Positions 44,201-60,300 of a DNA stretch of 64,000 nucleotides are shown here, in pieces. Each line of letters starts with the position of its first letter. Positions within the stretch are counted from its first letter, which is position 1. A program made the position numbers and the translations under genes. Below the pieces are notes generated by a model. The model was not told the origin of the DNA. It did not search any database and worked only from the letters and a program-made list of their open reading frames with translations. This DNA is from Chamaelirium japonicum. Taxonomy: Eukaryota; Streptophyta; Magnoliopsida; Liliales; Melanthiaceae. The DNA is taken from NCBI GenBank assembly GCA_947650365.1, contig OX393549.1, positions 30,905,209 to 30,969,208 of the forward strand, written 5' to 3'.

Positions 44201-47200
44201 CGATCCATTCTAATTCATTCGTACGATCCATTCTAATTCATTCGTACAATCCATTCTATTTCATTTGTACGATCCATTCTTACTCATTCGTATGATCCAT
44301 TCTAATTCATTCGTACGATCCATTCTAAGTCATTTGTACGATCCATTCTAATTCATTCGTACAATCCATTCTATTTCATTCGTACGATCCATTCTTACTC
44401 ATTCTTACGATCCATTCTCCATTCTAATTCATTCCGTACGATCCATTCTAATTCATTCGTACGATCGTACGAATGAATTAGAATGGATCGTACGAATGAA
44501 TTAGAATAGATTGTGCGAATGAATTAGAATGGATCGTACGAATGAATTAGAATGGATCGTACGAATGAATTAGAATGGATCATACGAATGAGTAAGAATG
44601 GATCGTACGAATGAATTAGACTGGATCGTACGAATGAATTAGAATGGATCGTACGAATAAATTAGAATGGATACATTCGTCCGAATGAATTACAATGGAT
44701 CATAAGAATGAGTAAGAATGGATCGTACGAATGAAATAGAATAGATTGTACGAATGAATTAGAATGGATCCTACGAATGAATTAGAATGGATCGTGTGAA
44801 AGAATTAGAATGGATTGTATGAATGAATTAGAATGGATCGTATGAATGAATTAGAATGGATCGTGCGAATGAATTCGAATAGATCGTACGAATTCATTCT
44901 AATTCATTCATACAATCCATTCTAATTCTTTCACACGATCCATTCTAATTCATTCGTACGTTCCATTCTAATTCATTAGCACGATCCATGCTAATTCATT
45001 CGTTCGATCAATTCTAATTCATTAGCACGATCCATTCTAATTCATTTATACGATCCATTCTAATTCATTCGTACGATCCATTCTAATTCATTCATACGAT
45101 CTATTCTAATTCATTCATACAATCCATTCTAATTCTTTCACACGATCCATTCTAATTCATTCGTACAATCCATTCTAATTCATTCACACAATCCATTCTA
45201 TTTCATTCGTACGATCCATTCTTACTCATTGGTACGATCCATTCTAATTCATTCGCACGAATGTATCCATTCTAATTCATTCGTACGAATCCATTCTAAT
45301 TCATTCGTACAATCTATTCTATTTCATTCGTACGATCCATTCTTACTCGTTCGTATGATCCATTCTAATTCATTCGGACAAATGTATCCATTCAAATTTA
45401 TTCGTACGATCCATTCTAATTCATTCGTACGATCCATTCTAATTCATTCGTACGATCCATTCTAATTCATTCGTCCGATCCATTCTAATTCATTCGCACG
45501 AATGTATCCATTCTAATTCATTCGTACGATCCATTCTAATTCATTCATACGATCCATTCTATTTCATTCGTAAGATCCATTCTAATTCATTCGTACGATC
45601 CATTCTAATTTACTCATACGATCCATTCTAATACATTCATACGATCCATTCTAATTCATTTGCACGAATATATCCATTCTAATTCATTCGTACGATCCAT
45701 TCTAATTCCTTCGTACGATCCATTCTAATTCATTCGTACGATCTATTCTAATTCATTCGTACGATCCATTCTAATTCATTCGCACGATCCATTCTAATTC
45801 ATTCATAGGATCCATTCTAATTCATTCATACGATCTATTCTAATTCTTTCGCACGAATGTATCCATTCTAATTCATTCGCACGAATGTATCCATTCTAAT
45901 TCATTCGTAAGATCCATTCCAATTCATTCGTACGATCCATTCCAATTCATTCGTACGATCCATTCTAATTCATTCATATGATCTATTCTAATTCATTCGT
46001 ACGATCCATTCTAATTCATTAATATGATCCATTCTAATTCATTCGTACGATTCATACTAATTCATATGCACAAAGGTATCCATTCTAATTCATTCGTACG
46101 ATCCATTCTAATTCAGGATCGAACGAATGAATTAGAATGGATACATTCGTGCGAATGAATTAGAATTGATCGTACGAATGAATTAGAATGGATCGTGCGA
46201 ATGAATTAGAATGGATCATACGAATGAATTAGAATGGATCGTACGAATGAACTAGAATGGATACATTCGTGCGAATGAATTAGAATGGATCGTACGAATG
46301 AATTAGAATGGATCGTACGAATGAATTAGAATGGATACATTCGTACGAATGAATTAGAATGGATCGTACGATTGAATTATAATGGATCGTACGGAATGAA
46401 TTAGAATGGATATATTTGAATGAATAAATTAGAATGGATCATGCGAATGAATTAGAATGGATTGTACGAATGAATTAGAATGGATAGTGCGAATGAATTA
46501 GAATGGATCGTATGAATGAATTAGAATGGATCGTACGAATGAGTAAGAATGGATCGTACGAATAAATTAGAATGGATCGTACGAATGAATTAGAATGGAT
46601 CGTACGAATGAATTAGAATGGATACATTCATCCGAATGAATTAGAATAGATCATACGAATGAGTAAAAATGGATTGTACGAATGAAATAGAATAGATTGT
46701 ACGAATGAATTAGAATGGATCCTACGAATGAATTAGAATGGATCGTGTGAAAGAATTAGAATGGATTGTATGAATGAATTAGAATGGATCGTATGAATGA
46801 ATTAGAATGGATCGTACGAATGGATTAGAATGGATCGTACGAATGAATTAGAATGGATCGAACGAATGAACTAGAATGGATACATTCGTGCGAATGAATT
46901 AGAATGGATCATACGAATAAATTAGAATGGATCGTACGAATGAATTAGAATGGATCGTACGAATGAATTAGAATGGATCGTACGAATGAATTAGAATAGA
47001 TCGTACGAATGAATTAGAATGGATCGTACGAAGGAATTAGAATGGATCGTAAGAATGAATTAGAATGGATCGTACGAATGAATTAGAATGGATACATTCG
47101 TGCGAATGAATTAGAATGGATCGGACGAATGAATTAGAATGGATCGTACGAATGAGTAAGAATGGATCGTATGAATGAAATAGAATAGATCGTACGAATG

Positions 47201-50200
47201 AATTAGAATGGTTCGTATGAAGGAATTAGAATGGATCGTACGAATGAATTAGAATGGATCGTACGAATGAATTAGAATGGATACATTCGTGCGAATGAAT
47301 TATAATGGATCGGACGAATGAATTAGAATGGATCGTATGAATGAATTAGAATGGATCGTACGAATGAATTAGAATGGATTGTACGAAGAAATTAGAATGG
47401 ATACATTCGTCCGAATGAATTAGAATGGATCATACGAATGAGTAAGAATGGATCGTACGAATGAAATAGAATAGATTGTACGAATGAATTAGAATGGATC
47501 CTACGAATGAATTAGACTAGATCGTGTGAAAGAATTAGAATGGATTGTATGAATGAATTAGAATGAATTCGTACAATCCAATCGAATTCATTCGCACGAT
47601 CCATTCTAATTCATTCATACGATCCATTCTAATTCATTCATACAATCCATTCTAATTCTTTCACATGATCCATTCTAATTCATTCGTAGGATCCATTCTA
47701 ATTCATTCGTACAATCTATTCTATTTCATTCGTACGATCCATTCTTACTCATTCGTATGATCCATTCTAATTCATTCGGACGAATGTATCCATTCTAATT
47801 TATTCGTACGATCCATTCTAATTCATTCGTACGATCCATTCTAATTCATTCGTACGAGCCATTCTAATTCATTCGTCCGATCGATTCTAATTCATTCGCA
47901 CGAATGTATCCATTCTAATTCATTCGTACGATCCATTCTAATTCATTCGTACGATCCATTCTAATTCATTCGTAAGATCCATTCTAATTCATTCGTACGA
48001 TCCATTCTAATTCATTCGTACGATCCATTCTAATTCATTCACACGAATGTATCCATTCTAGTTCATTCGTACGATCCATTCTAATTCATTCGTACGATCC
48101 ATTCTAATTCATTCGCATGATCCATTCTAATTCATTCGTACGATCCATTCTAATTCATTCATACGATCCATTCTAATTCATTCGTACGATCCATTCTAAT
48201 TCATTCGCACAAATGTATCCATTCTAATTCATTCGTACGATCCATTCTAATTCATTTGCACGATCCATTCTAATTCATTCGTACGATCCATTCTAATTCA
48301 TTCGTACGATCTGTTCTTATTCATTCGCACAATCCATTCTAATTCATTCGCAGGAATGTATCCATTCTAATTCATTCGTACGATCCATTCTAATTCATTC
48401 GTACGATCCATTCTAATTCATTCGTATGATCCATTCTAATTAATTCGTATGATCCATTCTAATTCATTCGTACGATCCATTCTAATTCATTCACACAATC
48501 CATTCTAATTCATTCGCACGAATGTATCCATTCTAATTAATTCGTACGATCCATTCTAATTCATTCGTATGATCTATTCTTATTCATTCGCACGATCCAG
48601 TCTAATTGATTCGCACGATCCATTCTAATTCATTCGGACGAATGTATCCTTTCTAATTCATTCGTACGATCCATTCTAATTCATTAATATGATCCATTCT
48701 AATTCATTCGTACGATCCATTCTAATTCATATGCACAAAGGTATCCATTCTAATTCATTCGTACGATCCATTCTAATTCATATGCACAAAGGTATCCATT
48801 CTAATCCATTCGTTGGATCCGTTCTAATCCATTCGTACGATCCATTCTAATTCATTCGTACGATCCATTCTAATTCATTCGCTCGAATGTATCCATTCTA
48901 ATCCATTCGTACGATCCATTCTAATCCATTCGTACGATCCAATCTAATTCATTCGCATGAATGTTACCATTCTAATTCATTCATTTGATCCATTCTAATT
49001 CATTTGTACGATCCATTCTAATTCATTCGTCTGATCCATTCTAATTCATTCGCATGAATGTATCCATTCTAATTCATTCGTACGATCCATTCTAATTCAT
49101 TCGTACGATCCAATCTAATTCATTCGTAAGATCCATTCTAATTCATTCATACGATCCATTCTAATTCATTCGTACGATCCATTCTAATTCATTCGCACGA
49201 ATGTATCCATTCTAGTTCATTCATACGATCCATTCTAATTCATTCGTACGATCCATTCTAATTCGTTTGCACGATCCATTCAAATTCATTCGTACGATCA
49301 ATTCTAATTCATTCGCACGAATGTATCCATTCTAATTCATTCATACGATCCATTCTAATTTATTCGTACGATCCATTCTAATTCACTCATACGATCCATT
49401 CTAACACATTCATACGATCCATTCTAATTCATTTGCACGAATATATCCATTCTAATTCATTCGTACGATCCATTCTAATTCCTTCGTACGATCCATTTTA
49501 ATTTATTCGTACGATCTATTCTAATTCATTCGTACGATCCATTCTAATTCATTCGTACGATCCATTCAAATTCCTTCGTACGATGCATTCTAATTCATTC
49601 GTACGATCCATTCTAATTCATTCGTACAATCTATTCTAATTCATTCGTACGAATGGATACATTCGTGTGAATGAATTAGAATGGATCATACGAATGAGTA
49701 AGAATGGATCGTACGAATGAAATAGAATGGATTGCACGAATGAATTAGAATGGATCGTACGAATAAATTAGAATGGATCGTGTGAAAGAATTAGAATGGA
49801 TCGTGTGAAAGAATTAGAATGGATTGTATGAATGAATTAGAATGGATCGTATGAATGAATTAGAATGGATCGTGCGAATGAATTCGAATGGATCGTACGA
49901 ATTCATTCTAATTCATTCATACAATCCATTCTAATTCTTTCACACGATCCATTCTAATTCATTCGTACGTTCCATTCTAATTCATTAGCACGATCCATGC
50001 TAATTCATTCGTTCGATCAATTCTAATTCATTCGTACGATCCATTCTAATTCATTCATACAATCCATTCTAATTCATTCGCACGAATGTATCCATTCTAA
50101 TTCATTCGTACGATCAGTTCTAATTCATTCACAAAATCTATTCTAATTCATTCATAAGATCCATTCTAATTCATTCACACGAATGTATCCATTCTAATTC

Positions 50201-51051
50201 ATTCATACGATCCATTCTAATTCATTCGTACGATCCATTCTAATTCACTCATAATCAATTCTAATACATTCATACGATCCATTCTAATTCATTTGCACGA
50301 ATATATCCATTCTAATTCATTCGTACGATCCATTCTAATTCCTTCGTACGATCCATTCTAATTCATTCGTACGATCTATTCTAATTCATTCGTACGATCC
50401 ATTCTAATTCATTCGTACGATCCATTCTAATTCCTTCGTACGATCCATTCTAATTAATTCGTACGATCCATTCTAATTCATTCATACAGTCCATTCTAAT
50501 TCTTTCACACGACCCATTCTAATTCATTCGTACGATCCATTCTAATTCATTCGTGCAATCCATTCTATTTCATTCGTACGATCCATTCTTACTCATTCGT
50601 ACGATCCATTCTAATTCATTCACACGAATGTATCCATTCGTACGAATGAATTAGAATAGATTGTACGAATGAATTAGAATGGATCATACGAATGAATTAG
50701 AATGGATCGTACGAAGGAATTAGAATGGATCGTACGAATGAATTAGAATAGATCGTACGAATGAATTAGAATGGATCGTACGAAGGAATTAGAAGGGATC
50801 GTACGAATGAATTAGAATGGATATATTCGTGCAAATGAATTAGAATGGATCGTATGAATGTATTAGAATGGATCGTATGAGTGAATTAGAATGGATCGTA
50901 TGAATGAATTAGAATGGATTGTATGAATGAATTAGAATGGATACATTCGTGCGAATGAATTAGAATTGATCGTACGAATGAATTAGAATGGATCGTGCGA
51001 ATGAATTAGAATGGATCGTACGAATGAATTAGAATGGATCGTACGAATGAA

Positions 51052-51300
51052 CTAGAATGGATACATTCGTGCGAATGAATTAGAATGGATCGTACGAATG
51101 AATTAGAATGGATCGTACGAATGAATTAGAATGGATCTTACGAATGAATTAGAATGGATCGTACGAATGAATTAGAATGGATCGTACGAATGAATTAGAA
51201 TGGATACATTCGTGCGAATGAATTAGAATGGATCGGACGAATGAATTAGAATGGATCGTACGAATGAATTAGAATGGATCAAATGAATGAATTAGAATGG
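51052..51300 (+). repeat. Uninterrupted copy of the satellite block hit by element 2
   Basis: The series GAACTAG unit, 28-bp unit, two standard units, GGATCTTACG unit, two standard units, 28-bp unit, GGATCGGACG unit, standard unit and GGATCAAATG unit matches the joined flanks of element 2 (28065-28201 plus 41222-41330). Further copies are near 60800-61040 (one standard unit shorter) and 61590-61855. Confidence 0.85.
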
Positions 51301-54300
51301 TTACATTCATGCGAATGAATAAGAATGGATCGTACGAATGGATTAGAATGGATCGTACGAATGGATTAGAATGGATACATTCGAGCGAATGAATTAGAAT
51401 GGATCGTACGAATGAATTAGAATGGATCGTACGAATGGATTAGAATGGATCCTACGAATGGATTAGAATGGATACCTTTGTGCATATGAATTAGAATGGA
51501 TCGTACGAATGAATTAGAATGATTCATATTAATGAATTAGAATGGATCGTACGAATGAATTAGAATGGTTACATTCGTGCGAATGAATTAGAATGGATCG
51601 TGCGAATCAATTAGACTGGATCGTGCGAATGAATAAGAATAGATCATTCGAATGAATTAGAATGGATCGTACAAATTAATTAGAATGGATACATTCGTGC
51701 GAATGAATTAGAATGGATTGTATGAATGAATTAGAATGGATCGTACGAATGAATTAGAATGGATCATACGAATGAATTAGAATGGATCATACGAATGAAT
51801 TAGAATGGATCGTACGAATGAATTAGAATGGATACAATCGTGCAAATAAATTAGAATAGATTGTGCGAATGAATAAGAACAGATCGTGTGAATGAATTAG
51901 AATGGATCGTACGGATGAATTAGAATGGATCGTGCAAATGAATTAGAATGGATCGTACGAATGAATTAGAATGGATCGTATGAATAAATTAGAATGGATC
52001 GTACGAATGAATTAGAATTGATCGTGCGAATGAATTAGAATGGATCGTATGAATGAATTAGAATGGATCGTACGAATGAACTAGAATGGATACATTCGTG
52101 CGAATGAATTAGAATGGATCGTACGAATGAATTAGAATGGATCGTATGAATGAATTACAATGGATCTTACGTATGAATTAGAATGGATCGTACGAATGAA
52201 TTAGAATGGATCGTATGAATGAATTAGAATGGATACATTCGTGCGAATGAATTAGAATGGATCGGACGAATGAATTAGAATGGATCGTACGAATAAATTA
52301 GAATGGATCGTACGAATGAATTAGAATGGATCGTACGAATAAATTAGAATGGATACATTCGTCCGAATGAATTAGAATGGATCATACGAATGAGTAAGAA
52401 TGGATCATACGAATGAAATAGAATAGATTGTATGAATAAATTAGAATGGATCCAACGAATGAATTAGAATGGATCGTGTGAAAGAATTAGAATGGATTCT
52501 ATGAATGAATTAGAATGGATCGTATGAATGAATTAGAATGGATCGTGCGAATGAATTCGAATGGATCGTACGAATTCATTCTAATTCATTCATACAATCC
52601 ATTCTAATTCTTTCACACGATCTATTCTATTTCATTCGTAGGATCCATTCTAATTCATTCGTACAATCTATTCTATTTCATTCGTACGATCCATTCTTAC
52701 TCATTCGTATGATCCATTTTAATTCATTCGTACAATCTATTCTATTTCATTCGTACGATCCATTCTTACTCATTCATATGATCCATTCTAATTCATTCGG
52801 ACGAATGTATCCATTCTAATTTATTCGTACGATCCATTCTAATTCATTCGTGCGATCCATTCTAATTCTTTCATACGATCCATTCTAATTCATTCATACA
52901 ATCCATTCTAATTCTTTCACACGATCCATTCTAATTCATTAGTAGGATCCATTCTAGTTCATTCGTACAATCTATTCTATTTCATTCGTACGATCCATTG
53001 TTACTCATTCGTATGATCCATTCTAATTCATTCGGACGAATGTATCCATTCTAATTTATTCGTACGATCCATTCTAATTCATTCGTACGATCCATTCAAA
53101 TTCATTCGTCCGATCCATTCTAATTCATTCGCACGAATGTATCCATTCTAATTCATTCGTACGATCCATTCTAATTCATTCGTAAGATCCATTCTAATTC
53201 ATTCGTACGATCCATTCTAATTCATTCGTACGGTCCATTCTAATTCATTCGCACAAATGTATCCATTCTAATTCATTCGTACGATCCATTCTAATTCATT
53301 CGCACGATCCATTCTAATTCATTCGTACGATCCATTCTAATTCTTTCACACGATCCATTCTAATTCATTCGTACGATCCATTCTAATTCATTCGCACGAA
53401 TGTATCCATTCTAATTTATTCGTACGATCCATTCTAATTCATTCGTAAGATCCATTCTAATTCATTCGTACGATCCATTCTAATTCATTCGCACAAATGT
53501 ATCCATTCTAATTCATTCGTACGATCCATTCTAATTCATTCGCACGATCCATTCTAATTCATTCGTACGATCCATTCTAATTCTTTCACACGATCCATTC
53601 TAATTCATTCGTACGATCCATTCTAATTCATTCGCACGATCCATTCTAATTCATTCGTACGATCCATTCTAATTCATTCATACGATCCATTCTAATTCAT
53701 TCGTACGATCCATTCTAATTCATTCGCACAAATGTATCCATTCTAATTTATTCGTACGATCCATTCTAATTCATTCGCATGATCCATTCTAATTCATTCG
53801 TACGATCCATTCTAATTCATTCGCACGATCTGTTCTTATTCATACGCAAAATCCATTCTAATTCATTCGCACGAATGTATCCATTCTAATTCATTCGTAC
53901 GATCCATTCTAATTCATTCGTACGATCCATTCTAATTCATTCGTATGATCCATTCTAATTAATTCGTATGATCCATCATAATTCATTCATACGATCCATT
54001 CTAATTTATTCATACAATCCATTCTAATTCATTCATACGATCCATTCTAATTCACTCATACGATCCATTCTAATTCATTCATACGATCCATTCTAATTCA
54101 TTTGCACGAATATATCCATTCTAATTCATTCGTATGATCCATTCTAATTCATTCGTACGATCCATTCTAATTCATTCGCACAATCCATTCTAATTCATTC
54201 GCACGAATGTATCCATTCTAATTCATTCGTACGATCCATTCTAATTCATTCGTACGATCCATTCTAATTGATTCGTACAATCTATTCTAATTCATTCGTA

Positions 54301-57300
54301 TGAATGGATACATTCGTGTGAATGAATTAGAATGGATCGTACGAATGAGTAAGAATGGACCGTACGAATGAAATAGAATGGATTGCACGAATGAATTAGA
54401 ATGGATTGTACGAATGAATTAGAATGGATCGTGTGAAAGAATTAGAATGGATTGTATGAATGAATTAGAATGGATCGTACGAATGAATTCGAATGGATCG
54501 TACGAAGGAATTAGAATGGATCGTACGAATGAATTAGAATGGATCGTATGAATGAATTAGAATAGATCGTACGAATGAATTAGAATGGATCGTACAAAGG
54601 AATTAGAATGGATCGTACGAATGAATTAGGATGGATATATTCGTGCAAATGAATTAGAATGGATCGTATGAATGTATTAGAATGGATCGTATGAGTGAAT
54701 TAGAATGGATCGTACGAATGAATTAGAATGGATCGTATGAATGAATTAGAATGGATACATTCGTGCGAATGAATTAGAATGGATCGTATGAATGAATTAG
54801 AATAGATTTTGTGAATGAATTAGAACTGATCGTACGAATGAATTAGAATGGATACATTCGTGCGAATGAATTAGAATGGATTGTATGAATGAATTAGAAT
54901 GGATCGTACGAATGAATTAGAATGGATCGTATGAGTGAATTAGAATGGATACGAAGGAATTAGAATGGATCGTACGAAGGAATTAGAATGGATCATACGA
55001 ATGAAATAAATGGATCGTACGAAGGAATTAGAATGGATCGTACGAAGGAGTTAGAATGGATCATACGAATGAATTAGAAAGGATACATTCGTGCGAATAA
55101 ATTAGAATGGATTGTATGAATGAATTAGAATGGATCGTACGAATGAATTAGAATGGATCGTACGAATGAATTAGAATAGATTGCGCGAATGAATTAGAAT
55201 GGATCGTACGAATGAATTAGAATGGATCGTACGAAGGAATTAGAATGGATCGTACGAATGAATTAGAATGGATCGTACGAATGAATTAGAATGGATCGTG
55301 CAAATGAATTAGAATGGATCGTGCAAATGAATTAGAATGGATACATTCGTGCGAATGAATTAGAATGGATCGTGCGAATGAATTAGAATGGATCGTACGA
55401 ATGAATTAGAATGGATATATTTGAACGAATAAATTAGAATGGATCATACGAATGAATTAGAATGGATCGTACGAATGAATTAGAATGGATAGTGCGAATG
55501 AATTTGAATCGATCGTACGAATGAATTAGAATGGATCGTACGAATGAATTAGATCGTACGAATAAATTAGAATGGATCGTACGAATGAATTAAAATGGAT
55601 ACATTCGAGCGAATGAATTAGAATAGATCGTTGGAATGAATTAGAATGGATCGTACGAATGAATTAGAATGGATACATTTGTGAGAATGAATTAGAATGG
55701 ATCGTACGAATGAATTAGAATGCATCGTACAAAAGAATTAGAATGGATATATTTGTGCGAATGAATTAGAATGGATCGTACGAATGAATTAGACTGGATC
55801 GTACGAATGAATTTGAATGGATACATTTGTGTGAATGAATCTAAATGGATTGTATGAATGAATTACAATGGATCGTACGAATGAATTAGAATGGATCGTA
55901 CGAATGAATTAGAATAGCTCATACGAATGAATTAGAATGAATCGTATGAATGAATTAGAATGGTTACATTCGTGCGAATGAATTAGAATAGATCATATGT
56001 ATGAATTAGAATGGATCGTACGAATAAATTAGAATGGATCGTGGGAATGAATTAGAATGGATCTTACGAATGAATTAGAATGGATCGTACGAATGAATTA
56101 GAATGGATCGTACGAATGAATTAGAATGGATACATTCATGCAAATGAATTAGAATGGATCGGACGAATGAATTAGAATGGATCGGACGAATGAATTAGAA
56201 TGGATCAAATGAATGAATTAGAATGGTTACATTCATGCAAATGAATTAGAATGGATCGTACGAATGGATTAGAATGGATCGTACGAATGGATTAGAATGG
56301 ATACATTCGTGCGAATGAATCAGAATGGATTGTATGAATGAATTAGAATGGATCGTACGATCCATTCGAATTCATTCGCACGATCCATTCTAATTCATTC
56401 ATATGATCCATTCTAATTCATTCATACAATCCATTCTAATTCTTTCACACGATCCATTCTAATTCATTCGTAGGATCCATTCTAATTCATTCGTACAATC
56501 TATTCTATTTCATTCGTACGATCCATTCTTACTCATTCGTATGATCCATTCTAATTCATTCGGACGAATGTATCCATTCTAATTTATTCGTACGATCCAT
56601 TCTAATTAATTCGCACGATCCATTCTAATCCATTCTTACTCATTCGTATGATCCATTCTAATTCAATCGTACGATCCATTCTAATTGATTCGTACGATCC
56701 ATTCTAATTCCTTCGTACGATCCATTCTAATTCATTCGTACGATCCATTCTAATTCCTTCGTACGATCCATTCTAATTCATTCGTACGATCCATTCTAAT
56801 TCATTCGCGCAATCTATTCTAATTCATTCGTACGGTCCATTCTAATTCATTCGTACGATCCATTCTAATTCATTCATACAATACATTCTTATTTATTCGC
56901 ACGAATGTATCCATTCTAATTCATTCGTACGATCCATTCTAATTCATTCGCACAATCTATTCTAATTCATTCATACGATCCATTCTAATTCATTCGCACG
57001 AATGTATCCATTCTAATTCATTCATACGATCTATTCTACTTCATTCGTACTATCCGTTCTAATTCACTCATATGATCCATTCTAATTCATTCATACGATC
57101 CATTCTAATTCATTTGCACGAAAATATCCATTCTAATTCATTCGTACGATCCATTCTAATTCCTTCGTACGATCCATTATAATTCCTTCGTACGATCTAT
57201 TCTATTTCATTCGTATGATCCATTCTAATTCCTTCGTACGATCCATTCTAATTCCTTCGTATCCATTCTAGTTCACTCATACGATCCATTCTAATTCATT

Positions 57301-60300
57301 TGTACGATCCATTCTAATTCATTCATACAATCCATTCTAATTCTTTCACATGATCCATTCTAATTCATTCGTATGATCCATTCTAATTCATTCGTACAAT
57401 CCATTCTATTTCATTCGTACGATCCATTCTTACTCATTCGTATGATCCATTCTAATTCATTCGCACGAATGTATCCATAATGGATCATACGAATGAGTAA
57501 GAATGGAACGTACGAATGAAATAGAATGGATTGTGCGAATGAATTAGCATAGACCGTACGAATGAATTAGAATGGATACATTCGTGCGAATGAAATAGAA
57601 TGTATCGGACGAATGAATTAGAATGGATCGTACGAATGATTTAGAATGGATCGTACGAATGAATTAGAATGGATCGTACGAATAAATTAGAATGGATACA
57701 TTCGTCCGAATGAATTAGAATGGATCATACGAATGAGTAAGAATGGATCGTACGAATGAAATAGAATAGATTGTACGAATGAATTAGAATGGATTTGTAC
57801 GAATGAATTAGAATGGATACATTCGTGCGAATGAATTAGAATGGATCGTACCAATGCGTAAGAATGGATCGTACGAATGAAACAGAATGGATTGTGCGAA
57901 TGAATTAGAATGGATCGTACGAATGAATTAGAATGGATCGTGTGAAAGAATTAGAATGGATTGTATGAATGAATTAGAATAGATCGTATGAATGAATTAG
58001 AATGGATCGTACGAATGAATTAGAATGGATCGTACGAATGAATTAGAATGGATCGTACGAATGAATTAGAATGGATACATTCGTACGAATGAATTAGAAT
58101 GGATACATTCGTGCGAAAGAATTAGAATAGATCGTATGAATGAATTAGAATGGATCCAATGAATGAATTAGAATGGATCGTGCGAATGAATTTGAATGGA
58201 TCGTATGAATGAATTAGAATGGATCCTGCTAATGAATTAGAATTGATCGAACGAATGAATTAGCATGGATCGTGCTAATGAATTAGAATGGAACGTAGGA
58301 ATAAATTAGAATGGATCGTGTGAAAGAATTAGAATGGATTGTATGAATGAATTAGAATGAATTCGTACGATCCATTCGAATTCATTAGCACGATCCATTC
58401 TAATTCATTCATATGATCCATTCTAATTCATTCGTACGATCCATTCTAATTCATATGCACAAAGGTATCCATTCTAATCCATTCGTTGGATCTATTCTAA
58501 TCCATTCGTACAATCCATTCTAATTCATTCGTACGATCCATTCTAATTCATTCGCTCGAATGTATCCATTCTAATCCATTCGTACGATCCATTCTAATTC
58601 ATTCGTAAGATCCATTCTAATTCATTCGTACGATCCATTCTAATTCATTCGTACGATCCATTCTAATTCATTCGCACGAATGTATCCATTCTAGTTCATT
58701 CGTACGATCCATTCTAATTCATTCGTACGATCCATTCTAATTCATTCGCACAATCCATTCTAATTCATCCGTACGATCAATTCTAATTCATTCGCACGAA
58801 TGTATCCATTCTAATTCATTAGTACGATCCTGAATTAGAATGGATCGTACTAATGAATTAGAATGGATCGTACGAATGAACTAGAATGGATACATTCGTG
58901 CGAATGAATTAGAATGGATCGTACGAATGAATTAGAATGGATCGTACGAATGAATTAGAATGGATCATACGAATGAATTAGAATGGATCATACGAATGAG
59001 TAAGAATGGACCTTACGAATGAAATAAAATTGATTGTACGAATGAATTAGAATGGATCGTACGAATGAATTAGAATGGATCGTGTGAAAGAATTAGAATG
59101 GATTGTATGAATGAATTAGAATGGATCATATGAATGAATTAGAATGGATCGTGCGAATGAATTCGAATGGATCGTATGAATAAATTAGAATGGATTGTAC
59201 GAATGAATTAGAATGGATACATTCGTGCGAATGAATTAGAATGGATACATTCGTGCGAAAGAATTAGAATAGATCGTATGAATGAATTAGAATGGATCCT
59301 ATGAATGAATTAGAATGATCGTGCGAATGAATTAGAATGGATCGTAAGAATGAATTAGAATGGATCGTGCTAATGAATTAGAATTGATCGAACGAATGAA
59401 TTAGCATGGATCGTGCTAATGAATTAGAATGGAACGTACGAATGAATTAGAATGGATCGTGTGAAAGAATTAGAATGGATTGTATGAATGAATTAGAATG
59501 AATTCGTACGATCCATTCGAATTCATTCGCACGATCCATTCTAATTCATTCATACGATCCATTCTAATTCATTCATACAATCCATTCTAATTCTTTCACA
59601 CGATCCATTCTAATTCATTCGTAAGATCCATTCTAATTCATTCGTACAATCTATTCTATTTCATTCGTACGATCCATTCTTACTCATTCGTATGATCCAT
59701 TCTAATTCATTCGGACGAATGTATCCATTCTAATTTATTCGTACGATCTATTCTAATTCATTCGTACGATCCATTCTAATTCATTCGTACGATCCATTCT
59801 TACTCATTCGTATGATCCATTCTAATTCATTCGTACGATCCATTCTAATCCATTCTAATTCATTCGTATGATCTATTCTTATTCATTCGCACGATCCATT
59901 CTAATTCATTCATAAAATCCATTCTAATTCATTCGCACGAATGTATCCATTCTAATTAATTCGTACGATCCATTCTAATTCATTCGTACGATCCATTCTA
60001 ATTCATTCGCACTATCCATTCTAATTCATTCATAGGATCCATTCTAATTCATTCGTACAATCCATTCTAATTCTTTCACACGATCCATTCTAATTCATTC
60101 GTAGGATCCATTCTAATTCATTCGTACAATCTATTCTATTTCATTCGTACGATCCATTCTTACTCATTCGTATGATCCATTCTAATTCATTCGAACAAAT
60201 GTATCCATTCTAATTTATTCGTACGATCCATTCTAATTCATTCATACAATCCATTCAAATTTTTTCACACGATCCATTCTAATTCATTCGTACGATCCAT

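Noticed and set aside
45229-45465. Open frames inside the satellite (also 52538-52819 and 63062-63271)
   Set aside because: They are translations of the 23-bp unit giving repetitive Ile/His/Ser/Phe text, with no start context or domain.
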